DNA of 64,000 nucleotides from Takakia lepidozioides (taxonomy: Eukaryota > Streptophyta > Takakiopsida > Takakiales > Takakiaceae). The notes under the pieces were generated by a model. That model did not search any database and was not told the DNA's origin. It saw nothing but the letters and a program-made list of their open reading frames with translations. Made by a program: the position numbers and the translations under genes. Where the stretch lies: positions 73,346,001-73,410,000 of the forward strand of contig CM060733.1 of the NCBI GenBank assembly GCA_030704615.1. Direction: 5' to 3'. This document shows positions 20,830-31,656 of this stretch, piece after piece (position 1 is the stretch's first letter; each line of letters begins with the position of its first letter).

Positions 20830-23800
20830 CTCTGCATGGGCATTGCCTTCCAGCAACTCTCCAGGCCAACTAACTGCAGCTGTGAAGGCGGCTAGTGTTG
20901 GCATCTTGCCCCGCTGGGCAGCTGCAATACCCCCAATGAATGTCACAGGGAGCTGTGCACGGCGACCATCCCCTGACTGCCATCCAGGCCTGTAGGATGC
21001 TGACTCCTCCCAGAAATCCAGGGTGAAGCCCATGGGGTATAACACTGCCCACCAACGAGGACATCGTAAGAGACCGCGTCTGTCACAATGGCCTTGGCTC
21101 GCATCACTGAGCCATCTACAGGATGATCCGGCTGCAGTCTAATAGCCAACTGATGCCGTGTCATGCCGCGAGCCTACTCTGATCCTCCCAGAGATGTCTG
21201 TATCTGGAAAGGACAAGGCTCCATATCCGCCTCCATGAGGCCCAAACCTGCAATAGCAGCTATGCCCAACATCAGTGGCTGAGCTCCTGAGTCCAACAAG
21301 ACCCGCAGTGGCCGATACTTCTGCCTGCCGGTCCATTCAAAGTGAAAATGCCTCCCTGGTTGTCTAACAAGACAACTCCAGGTGTCACCATGGCGCGCTC
21401 AATGGCTGGCCTAGCTGGCAGCTCCGTTAACCTGGCAGCTGCAACTTGCCATTGTGTAGCCGTGGCAGTCTTGACCCTCAAATCCGAGGATCCCTCTGCC
21501 ACTACACCTTCTACTAACTCCGCAGAAGATGAAGTGACCTCCCCACTCTCACAGAGTGTTGCTGCTAGTCTGAACACTGCAGCTGATCTCACCCCCGGCG
21601 TCACAATCATTGTTGCCGAGAACAGTGGGGCCTGACACACAGAGGTGGCTGCCCCCAATAACACACCGGCCGCACTAGCCTTGCAGCAGGAGTCAATGCT
21701 GCACGTGTAGCTCTCCCCAATGGCATAGTAACCTCCGCCTCGGTAACATCGGGCGAGAACTAGGTGCCATGGATGGCGTCGACACAGTCTCCGCCAATGT
21801 GAATGACTGAGGAAGCCTTGCCTGACGGCTTGCCTCCCCACGCTGTGGATCCAATTCCACCTTTGCACCTCGTGGCTCAGGAACTCGTGCTGCTCCTCGA
21901 GTCACGGCTGCAGCAGCCTCCACCTGCTCTAGTGGTAGTGCTGCTCCGCACATAAATCCCATGCCTCCCATATCTCCTCCCTCAGGAGCAGGAGGTGGAC
22001 CATCCCGCCTGGGAGCCGGTACCGCCTGAGCTATAGCCATGGCAGCCAGCCTCTGCTCTAGCTGCTGAAGCCGGTTGGCCATGCCTTGATCAACACCCTG
22101 ACCTCCGCGTCCTTGGCCATGTTGAGGTTGCCCTTGGCCTGCACCTCGTGCCCGACCACCTCGTCCTCTCTGGGCTGGTCCATTCGCCCCCGGCCACCAT
22201 TGTTCCCTTGGAACTGGCCTGGGCGCAACTCAGGATGCAAGTCATAACACTGGGCATCTCCATGCCCATACTTGCCGCAATGCCCACACTGCAACTGTGC
22301 AGGCTGTGCTTGTGGCGGCCTTCTGCCATTCTCTGGGCAATCTCTTTTGACATGGGGTCCTCCACATATCCAACATATCACCCCTGGTTGCTGTTGGCCT
22401 GCAAAAGATGCCACGGGCCTCTGCACCTGAGGTCCCCTGTAAGCTCCATGGAACTTGGGCTGGGCAACCTTGCCCCCTGACCACGCTGTTGGGCAGTCCC
22501 TTGTGCCTGTGGGCTGACAGCTGTGCCCCGTACAGGCATGTCCTTGCCAAATCCAATTGTAACAACTCGCTCCTCCACCATGTTGAGCTCAATCCGCTCA
22601 GCCAGCAGAAACACATCTGCTAAGGTGGGTTGGCTGCTTGTAACAGGGTTGCATCTCGCACCCTTCTCTTGAGCTCCTTGTCCAGAATTCCATACCAAAA
22701 CTGGATTGCCTGAGCTTCAGTAACCCCTTGGGTCACACTTATCAAGCGCCTCATACGAGTGTACGCCTCTCGCAGGCTCTCACTGGGTTTGCGCTGGAAG
22801 TCTTGGCAAACTTCGCAGCTTCTCTGTCCGTACACCTTGGTAGTTCCTCCGCAACTCCTGGAAGAACTCCACCACCGGGTTGAATCTAGGCACATGTGTT
22901 GTAGTCGTGGCAGGAGGAGTAGTAGCACCTTTTGAACTGGTACCACCTGCAGAAGTACCAGCACTACTTGCTCCACTACTAGTGCTGGCAGTGGGAGCTA
23001 TTGGTACTGATGCAGCTACTGTCGCATCGTGCCTCGAGTAATGGAGACGTAGTCAGGTGACCAATACATCCTCCACTCCTCAATCTCTGCTTCATGTCCT
23101 CGCCTGAACTCGTGGTAATCGTCCATAGGCGGGCCTTCCAAATGCTGGAACAGTCCCTTCCACGCCATGAATGGGGTGAAATAGCTGTGGATTGCGCATC
23201 TGCTGCAAATCACACCAGCTGTCGAACTCCTGGATAAAGTCATCCAACTCAATTGTGCCCACAGCTCCAGAGTACCTACGAGGCCCCTTGGTAGCTCCAT
23301 ACATCTCCTCCATGTCGTCCCACAACAATGGCGAATGAAAGTGCACACCTGTTGATGAAGCCTCCGAGTCTGTGTCTGACTCTACAGTAGTTGAGGGTGG
23401 CGGTGAAGGTGGTCTGAACCGAATACCTCGTCTTGTGAACCCACTCTCACTGTCACTGCTTGTAGCCGTACTCCCCTCAAAACCCTTGGGTAACTCCGTA
23501 ATGACACTCACAATGTGCACCTCCTCCACGTGACACTATAAGGCTCTAGTACTAATCTAATAGTGACACGGGTGGGCACCTGTTGCAGTCTAAGGGTCAT
23601 ATCCCAATGGCTCAGGGCACCTGCACCTGCATCCACCGCAAGAACTCCTATGGTTGGCTGGTCATCAACCCAGCCTCACCATAGAAGAAACACTGGTGGT
23701 CTTGCTGGTCATCACTCCAGCCTCACCACCGACAGCATACTCTAGGATTGACCGGTGTATCAATCCAGCCTAATCCCTATGAAAGCAAGCGCCCACACAA

Positions 23801-24791
23801 AACCAACATGGCGCACAGTCAAGCATGCAGGTGTTGGGGGGGATCCAAACACAAAAATTAAAACATCACACCCCCACACCAAATCCAGCAGCAACGCTGA
23901 TTCTGCAGAATATCCCAGCCCAAAACCCCGGACTGACTGGCCTCCACCAAGAGAGGCTTTGGCAACTACAAGTACAAGGTAATGAAAATAGTACAGAGAT
24001 GGAGGGGAAGAATAGAAGCCCGCCCAAGCAGATCTAATCCTGATCTATGCTATCAACTTCCAGACTTCTCTCAAGTGCCTCGCTCTGCTTGATGGTAAGG
24101 TGTAGGAGGTATATCTATGTCCAGAAACCTGCCACTAACCTTGTCCCAAGCTACAGTAGCTCGCTCTAACCACCCTCCTCCTCTTTCTGCCAGGTAGAGA
24201 CAAGCAACACTCTGCTATCTCCCGCTCACTGAACACTAAAGAAAACAAAGGTAGGGTCTGATAGTCTCTCAACTCGAAAGCTTTGAGACGGTTGCGGGTG
24301 TCCTCATTGCGAATGACTGCATCTCCTTCACGCACAACAAACATGTCATTGCTGATGAACCCCCGCTCGTGGTTGCCCTGTGCAGAGCGTATCCGGCTGC
24401 AACCATGTCTGATTGCACAAACTTGTGTAGCTCCTGCTCCTCTGCTCCAGTACACCACGGCCTTGTGGCTGAACACCTTGGTCCCCGGGGCTGTCTTTGG
24501 CTGTGTTCCAAGCCTAGCTTTCACCCACTTTGGTATTTCACCTACAGCTGCAGAACTGCTGGCTCCAACAGAGTTCTGACTGTCCAAGGCAATATTGAGG
24601 CCCTCAATGCCAACTACAGCAGTCTGTTGTCTACTGCTAATGCTTGACTCCCAGTATGCAATCAACTCGTCCAACTGTTCTCCACTCAAATCAGTCTGAG
24701 TTCCTTGGGAAACATAAATCCTGTCCCCTTGTGTGCACAGGCTAAGAGAAGAGACCTGCCCTTCAATTACGTCCTCATTTCCCCCAGCCAT
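20830..24791 (-). pseudogene. R1' gag-protease polyprotein, frameshifted
   Basis: The first ORF is at 24791-24135 (starts MAGGNEDVIEG, unknown domain). Next is an acidic gag N-terminus (23529-23092). The gag core (about 23140-22620) contains HLEGPPMDDYHEFRRG and PSESLREAYTRMRR. Two CCHC knuckles follow, CWICGGPHVKRDC and CGHCGKYGHGDAQC (about 22380-22230). The aspartic protease has the active-site motif LLDSGAQPLMLG (about 21293-21258), which is intact in sequence though the frame is broken around it. Several frame changes make the copy a pseudogene. The end of the protease region is cut by MULE-A inside a GNAHAEE coding stretch. Confidence 0.78.
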
Positions 24792-26013
24792 ACAAGGAGT
24801 ACATCCACAGATTTGTCTCTAATATAGACCAGCACAGGTTCTAGAAACAGGATTGTGGATCTTTCATGGCACACTCACACTCTAAAAATTCCATAGATTT
24901 TTAGCAGAGTCCCAAAAACAGAACCAGGTCTAGATAGGTAGATTTCCCCTTTCTGCAGCTATCCCTCAAAAACTGAGTCAAACGGAGCTCATTTGACAAA
25001 GATATTACCAACCAGGCTCTTTAAACATTTAAATTAGATCAAAAAGGCTTTTTTTTTTTAACACCAAAACGCTTTTGCCATTACAACCTGTTCCCAGGTT
25101 ATCTACGAGTTCCCGAGGTCGTTCCCCTCCAGGATTCTCCAGGCACCAAGAGCTCGTTAATTCCAAAACTCGACCTCAGTTATGGATGGGGTATCACACC
25201 CTAGGGCGATTTCAAGAGCAGGTCAAGAGATGCACTGCGCAGCACCTTCATGGCTTATGGACAGGCGGCCTGCAATCGAAAGATTCGTGGATGGTTGCTG
25301 GACTTGCACAATACATCTACCACATCGGAGGTGAAACCGAGGAACTGACTCCCACATATGACATTGCCAGTGTGAGAGGAAAAACAAGTTGTCCCATTGG
25401 TGGATCCCTTCGATATCACAGAGCTTTCAGGTGCACTTGGCTTGACGGCGAGAGTATTTGGCAAAACATCTCTTCCCTGTTTCTGTAAAACCCTGCACCT
25501 GCTTGCCATTACTTCTGCCAATTTTTCTAGTCTCTAATTCTAGTTTAGAATCCTGCTTTGCACCCATATCCTGATCGTCCTCAATCTCTTTGGCAATATG
25601 GTGTGTACTGCCATCTTTGATTCCAACATCTGCATTTAGTTCTTTGCTTCTCCCTTTTGTATCCCCTGATCCTACATTGTTCCGGTTAGTGTAAGTAGAA
25701 ATTGGGGAGCTGTTTTAAGCGCCTGACAATGGGGGAGCAATGGACCAGGGAACACAGGAGTAGCTGCGTGGCCTCGTACACCTGAAGGAATCGACCGAGA
25801 TCTTCTCAGCTGCTTGGCACCAGCCCTGGAAAATATGGGTGGGGAATCACTCACAGGACTCAAAGGATCGTTATGGCCCACAGCTGGCCTAACCACTGCA
25901 ATCACAGGCTCTTCGGCTACGGCATTGCTTTTCGGCGTTCTCTCCACATGTTGCATTCCATTTAGAGTGTCATTGTAGTGGTAGCCAACTGGCACTCCTA
26001 TAATCACGCCTAC
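24792..26013 (-). other. R1' leader region with uncertain ORFs
   Basis: Between the primer-binding site and the first gag ATG are leftward ORFs at 26007-25672 (starts MIIGVPVGYHYND) and 25521-25255. Neither shows a motif I can name with confidence. A host-derived insert, an accessory ORF or plain leader are all possible. Confidence 0.35.
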
Positions 26014-26031
26014 GTTGAGCCAGGCTCGCCA
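26014..26031 (-). other. Candidate primer-binding site of R1'
   Basis: On the - strand, TGGCGAGCCTGGCTCAAC begins directly after an LTR-like CA end (CATGCA). The TGG start and the position fit a tRNA primer site. The tRNA was not identified. Confidence 0.45.
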
Positions 26032-27212
26032 TGCATGACTCTTAGCCCCATCTCAGCAGTTGGTGACTAGCATCAACATCTTTCAGTTGACTCTCTCTCT
26101 ACGTACGAGGCTTTGATTTAGCAGCCACAACTTATCAGCGTCGTTTCCCGAAATGATAGGGTCTCGCCGAGAGATCACATAACGACTCCTCGGCGCATGG
26201 CAATGCCTTAGTTGACTTCAACCTGCCCTCCAGGCCAAGATTGTCCAGAACAAACACACCCCCGAATCACTGCCTGCCGCTGCACACTCAGATGTACCCA
26301 AGATTTTATTGCTCTCTTCAGCAACCCAACCGGATCAGACTAGTCAGCCAGACTCAGGCTGCACAACTCAAATTTCTCCAGACCATCCCTGCACACTCGA
26401 TGATTTCCAAGACTCCGGAAAGAGCCTCCTCCTGCAAGAACCCCAGCCTCTCTCTGGCTTTCGGAGCGCATGCGTACAAATCATTGCGACTTCCTCAGTC
26501 TCTCGCCATCCAAAATCACAACTTTTCTTCGCGTTTGAGCTCTCAAAATTCTGCAGCGAACTTGTCTGCTACAGAACTGGCCATATCTGTTTGGTAAGCC
26601 CGCAGCACCCACAACCTGCAATTGTCAACCACGGAAGAGTTCAACCAAGCACGCAGCGCTCATCGCTGCACAGTCAGCGGAGCTCGTTCCGCTCCCATCT
26701 CCTCCCCCACCACCCAGAAACCAAAGATGATCGAAACCTGCATGTTTCTTTTTTTGTTTATTAAGCTTCTTAAACTAAGCACTACTTACACACAGGTAAT
26801 CATACAAGTGCTAACCCTCAACTCCTACCTTGCACTCACAGGTAAGAGATCATCTCTCTCGAGTGATAAGAAAACTCAAAACACACTGTTCACACAAAAT
26901 ATGAAATCCATCAACATCACTCTTTAATATAATAGTCGAGCCAGGGGCACCCCAAGCTATGGGGACTCCACCCCACAACAACCTATACCCCTACATAAGC
27001 ACACTCAGATTCTAAAGCATGAAGGAGCTCGGTCGCGCAGGCTCAACTCGAGAGAGATGAGCCGCGCGACTGCCGCTCTCGTGAAGATAAGACGGACCAG
27101 GTGTCAAACTAAACTTGACACCTGATTTAACACTTGACCTAAATCCAAGTGTTAAATACAAATAACTAGTTTTATGCTAGCTGTTTTCACACTGTGCTTG
27201 TTTAACTTGACA
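26032..27212 (-). repeat. Candidate 5' LTR of R1'
   Basis: On the - strand this 1181-bp segment begins TGTCAAG and ends ATGCA (TG...CA), followed by a plausible primer site. A TATA-like TATTATATTAAAG lies about 280 bp from its start. There is no second LTR in the window to confirm it. Confidence 0.5.
26919..26937 (-). promoter_or_regulatory. Possible TATA element in the R1' LTR
   Basis: AT-rich TATTATATTAAAG read leftward, upstream of the leader. This is a single weak signal. Confidence 0.3.
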
Positions 27213-29631
27213 GGTTGTTTCAGCACCTTGAGGGGCCGCCTATGGATTACTACCATGAGTTTAGGCGGGGAAATGAGGTGGAGATTGAGGAGTGGCGACA
27301 ATATTGGTCACCTGACTATATCTCCATCATTAGAGGCACAAGGGCAGCGGCGGCACCAGCAGCTACACCAACATCCCCAACTGCAAGCACTAGTAGTGGG
27401 ACAAGTAAAGATGGAGCTGGGAAATCCACTCAAGCTCCTGCTGCAGCACCAACATCCGTGCCTGCCTTTAACCCAGTTGTGGAGTTCTTCGAGGAGTTGA
27501 GGAGAAACTACCAGGGGATAAGGACGGAGAAGTTGCAGAGCTTGCAAGAGTTCCAGCGGAGGCCTACTGAGTGTTTGAGGGAGGCTTACACGTGCATGAG
27601 GCAATCGATAAATGTGACCCAAGGGGTTACGGAAGCTCAAGCAGTCCAATTATGGTATGGGATATTGGACAAGGATCTGAGGATAAGGGTGCGGGATGCA
27701 ACTCTCCTACAAGTGGTCCAACCCACCTTAGCAAACGTGTTTTTGCTGGCAGAGCGGATAGAGCTCAATATGGTGGAGGAGCGAGTGGTCATGGTGGGGT
27801 TTGGTAAGGAGACACAACAAAGTGGGACTCCTAGCCAACAACAACCACTACCCCAACGTGCTCAAGGCAACAAGGTGGCTCAGGTGAAGCCTAGGGAAGG
27901 ACAGAGAGGATCTCAATTGCACAGGTCACTTCCTTCATTCTTAGGCCAACAACAGTCGGGTGTGACATGTTGGGATTGTGGAGGACCCCATGTTAAGAGA
28001 GATTGCCCAGAGAGAGGCAAAGGGCTGGCACAGGCACAGCCTACACAACTACAGTGTGGGCATTGTGGCAAGTATGGGCATGAAGATGCCCATTGTTATG
28101 ACTTGCATCCTGAGCTACGGCCAGGCCAGTTCCAAGGGAACAATGGTGGCCGAGGACGAGGCAATCTAGTCCAAAGAGGTAGAGGAGGCAGAGGTAGCGG
28201 TGGAGGTCGTAACCAAAACCAAGGAGCACATGGTCAAGGTCAAGGTCATGACCAAGGCATGGTGGATAGGCTTTCCTAGCTAGAGCAACGTCTTGCTGCC
28301 ATGGCCACTACTAATGTGGCGCCAGCTCCAAGGCCTGAGGTTCAAGCCCCACCTGCACAACCTCATATGCCTAGGGAAGACCAGATTAGTATGGGCTTCA
28401 TGTGTGGAGCCGCACTTGTTGGACCATTGCATGTGGACTCTACAGCTGCTGTCACTCGAGCAACAACTCGTGCTCCTGAGCCAAGAGGAGCGGATGTGGA
28501 TTTTGATCCACAAAGGGGGGAAGCAAGTCGACAGACAAGGCTTCCACAGTCTTTCACATTGGCTGAGACAGTGCCAACTATGCCATCGATGGCACCCACT
28601 CGCCCAAGTGTGTCAGAGGTAGAGCCATGAGTGCCATTGGGGAGAGTTAGTGTGGCTCGGGAAATGCCAGTGGGTGGTGTTGCAAAGCAAGGTGCAGCCA
28701 GTACATTGTTGGGGGCAGCTACGGCGGTTTGCCAAGCTCCATTGTTTTCTGCAATGACAATTGCAATGCCGGGGATTCGGCCAGCTGCTATGTTCATACT
28801 AGCAGCTAGACTCTGTGAGAGTGATAATGCATCGGCACTATCTGCGGGGATACCGGATAATGTGCAGTGCATGGATGCCCTGGACTCAAGGGTGAAAACA
28901 GCCACAGTTGCACCATGGCAAGCGGCAGCTGCAAGGTTGCAGGAGTTGCCAGCTAGACCAGCCATTGAGCGTAGTATGGTGACTCCTAGGGTAGTCCCGG
29001 TGGACAATCAGGATGGTGTGTTTCAGTTGGGTGGCCTAGCCGGGAGGAGATATAGGCCACTACGGGTCTTGTTGGAGCACAACCATTGAGAGCAACAATT
29101 GTAGGCTTGGGCCTTACAGAGGCGGATTTGGAGCCTTGCCCTTTCCAAATTCAAACATCTTTGGGTGGTTCAGAAAAGGCACGAGGGATTACATGCCATG
29201 AGCTCTTCATTCGATTGCAGCCAGATCATCCTACGGATGGCTCAGCCATGAGAGCTAAAGCCATTGTTACGGACGCGATGTCCTATGATGTGCTTGTTGG
29301 TGGGGTTGTGTTATACCCCATGGGCTTTACTTTGGACTTTTGGGAAGAAACGGCATGCTATAGGCCGGAATGGCAGTCAGGAGATGGCCGACGTGCACTG
29401 CTCCCAGTGCGGTTTATTGGGAATGTAGCGGTGGATCATAGGAACATGATGCCCACATTGGCTGCATTCTTAGGGGTGGTGGCTTGGGGTGGTGAGCTCT
29501 TGGAGGGCAATAGCCATGCAGATGATAGGCCATCACCTGATGAGGACAAACAATTGGCATACAAGGCTGATTTGCTTCCTCATGTGCCTGTGCATATTCC
29601 ATTGTGGGGTACGGTTAGGAATTTGCATTGA
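27213..29631 (+). pseudogene. R1 gag-protease
   Basis: The open frame from 27215 encodes the gag core (LEGPPMDYYHEFRRGN, then FNPVVEFFEELRRNYQG) and two CCHC knuckles, CWDCGGPHVKRDC (about 27968) and CGHCGKYGHEDAHC (about 28054). A Gly/Arg-rich tail follows, ending in TAG at 28277. The same frame continues to 28630 and 28631-29089. At about 29073, where R1' has LLDSGAQ, R1 reads LLEHNH and stop, so the protease active site is lost. The downstream protease domain (LQPDHPTDGSAMRAKAIVTD) continues in another frame to 29631. Confidence 0.82.
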
Positions 29632-29731
29632 GCAGCAAGCGAGTGTGTGCACCAAGCATGGCAGGAGGCCTTTCCATTGGTGAGTGAGGGGAGTTCAGTG
29701 GCATCACCTGGACCTCCTAAGTTAGCTTCTT

Positions 29732-30665
29732 TGGACACGGTGCCCATACCTGGCAACCACCTGACTCAGGGATTTGTTTACTAGACCTGTTTGGGGGCAT
29801 AAGCACTAGGCTTGCAGGAGTATTGCAAGCAGGGATTAAAGTACACAAGTACTTGTATGTGGAGAAGGATGAGATAACTTGACATATTTCTATGCGCCAC
29901 ATCGCCTTGCTCACATACCGGTATCCTGAGTTGTTGTCTTTCTCAGCAATTCAAGGGTATCAAAAGGCCTTGCCAGCAGACATTACCTTCTTGGGGGCGG
30001 ATGATTTGGACCGGCATGGTGCCATTGATTTGGTGATAGCCGGATGGCCTTGCCAAGGACACTCTCCCGCAAGTCATGAGAATGGCTTGCACAATGCACG
30101 ATCACATTTGTTTTGGGAGATGTTGCGAGTGTTGCGGGACTTGTAGACGAGGCAAGTGCAACCTCTAGGCTATATCTTGGAGAATGTTCCTCATATGGGC
30201 GATTCACGGGCCAGGGTTATGACCAGTGTGCATTAGGTGCGGTCTTGGATTGGATCGGCGGTGCTATTGGATGCAGCAGCGGTGGGATCTCGCGCGCATC
30301 GACCTCGATTGTGGTGGACCAATCTTGCACCACCGGAGCTGCTCAAGAGAGCATACGATTCCATCCAACCGCCACCCAATCTCACGGTTGAGGGCATTTT
30401 GGACCAAGGGAGACAACCACAAAGGGTGCGACATGATGACCGTCCACCTCTGGCGGTGGTCAATTGAGTGGGGCAGCCACGTTCGACTTTGCCTACGCTC
30501 ATGAGCTTTCCCTCGTCTCATGCTTTTTGAGACAATGGTCCTGGATTGATTTGGGACAGTGTGCTACAGCAATTGGTGGAGCCCAATGCGGATGAGCGAG
30601 AGAGGGCAATGGGTTTTACCACGGGCACTACAGATGTGCCAGCTCTGTCAGAGGTATCACGCCGC
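29732..30665 (+). pseudogene. R1 C5 cytosine DNA methyltransferase, N-terminal motifs I-VIII
   Basis: The enzyme class transfers methyl groups to cytosine C5. Motifs appear in canonical order: I LLDLFGGIST (29778), II VEKDE (about 29860), IV GWPCQGHS with the catalytic Cys codon at 30051, VI LENVP (ENV codons at 30180), VIII HRPRLWW (30297), then ERERAMGFTTG (about 30588). In-frame stops near 29879, 30144, 30234, 30465 and 30528 disable it. The spacing GISTRLAGVLQAGI...YLYVEKDE looks DNMT3-like by eye, which needs a tree. The frame runs to the R2 insertion site at 30665 and continues at 55815. Confidence 0.85.
30661..30665 (+). repeat. R2 target-site duplication, left copy (GCCGC)
   Basis: GCCGC precedes the 5' LTR and recurs at 55810-55814 after the 3' LTR. 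Five bp is standard for Gypsy integrases. Confidence 0.88.
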
Positions 30666-31656
30666 TGTTAGAGGGCTGCTTGGGACTTAGACGCTTTTAC
30701 GGGTTCTGTGGGATACCCTTAATTTTTGCGCAGACTGAGACCAATAGGAGCCTTAGGGGTGGCAGGAGCAGGCTTTAGGAGGGTTAGACAGCTCGTCACA
30801 GTCTATCACAGCTTCGCACAGCCAGTCACAGCCCGACACAGCTTTACACAGCCCGTCACAGTCTATCATAGCCAGACACAGCCCGACACAGCTTTACACA
30901 GCCCGTCACAGTCTATCACAGCCAGACACAGTCTGACACAGCCCAACATAGCTTTGCACAGCCAGTCACAGCCCGACACAGCTTTACATAGCCAGTCACA
31001 GCTCGGCACAGCTTGACACAGCCAGTCACAGTACATGGGGAACAGTTATCATTGACAGGGAATGACTGTGTGGGAACGACATCTGCAGAGGGAACGTGTT
31101 ACTTCAGGGGTGACGGTTAGTTAGTTAGGTGGTTAGAACATCTTGCGGGTAGATTAGGCAGAGCGGCAACAGGAAGGGTATCACTTCTTGAGGAGGGCGA
31201 CTTGTTCAGGAGAGGAAGAGACGTAACGGAGAGCGGAAACAGTGAAGAGGAGATGATAACTTGATTGAGGCTTAATTCATGCAAGCTGTAAAATTATACA
31301 GTATGGTAGATTAGAGACACCATGGCATATGCATGATACATGATTAATCTTAATCCGATACTGAATCGATACAAACATACTGTGTAGAGAGACACGAGAG
31401 AAGCTGTGGAATGAATGCATGATTAATTGGAATTTAAAAGATACTGAAGCAATCTCATGCTTCAGTATACACGGTAAGGAAAATTGATAACATGAAGGCA
31501 AGAAGGAAACAAATAGGAAGCACAACCATGATTCACTAGCTGCAGGTCATGACTGATTGTTCTGAGCGGGCTGAGTGCTTAGAGATATCCAACTCTTCTA
31601 TCTTGGAGTTTCCACCTCGGATAGCGAAGGGATGGGTGAGTAAGAGCCGCTCGACA
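30666..31656 (+). repeat. R2 5' LTR (991 bp)
   Basis: Begins TGTTAGAGGGC and ends CTCGACA. It is nearly identical to the 3' LTR apart from scattered substitutions and a length difference in its CACAG tandem-repeat tract (about 30790-31030). Confidence 0.92.
30790..31030 (+). repeat. 10-bp CACAG tandem repeats in the R2 5' LTR
   Basis: CACAG or CATAG recurs nearly every 10 bp (units such as TCACAGTCTA, GCACAGCCAG) for about 240 bp. The same pattern is in the 3' LTR and at 37527-37712. Confidence 0.85.

Larger units (their letters stand above)
20830..27212 (-). mobile_element. R1': reverse-oriented Gypsy-like element, 3' part removed by MULE-A
   Basis: Read leftward it has a candidate LTR (27212-26032), a primer-binding site, a leader with weak ORFs, gag and protease, and stops where MULE-A is inserted (20829/20830). 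Gag and protease are clearly related to those of R1 at 27213-29631. Any pol or methyltransferase part would lie left of the window. The LTR ends where the R1 gag begins, so R1' may be inserted into R1. Confidence 0.7.

Noticed and set aside
25672-26007. SRA/YDG methyl-DNA binding domain in the R1' leader
   Set aside because: Only a short GVPVGYHYND resemblance; the rest of the domain is not recognisable.
30726-31016. ORF of HSFTQPVTVYHS repeats in the LTR
   Set aside because: Translation of the CACAG decamer tract inside a non-coding LTR.
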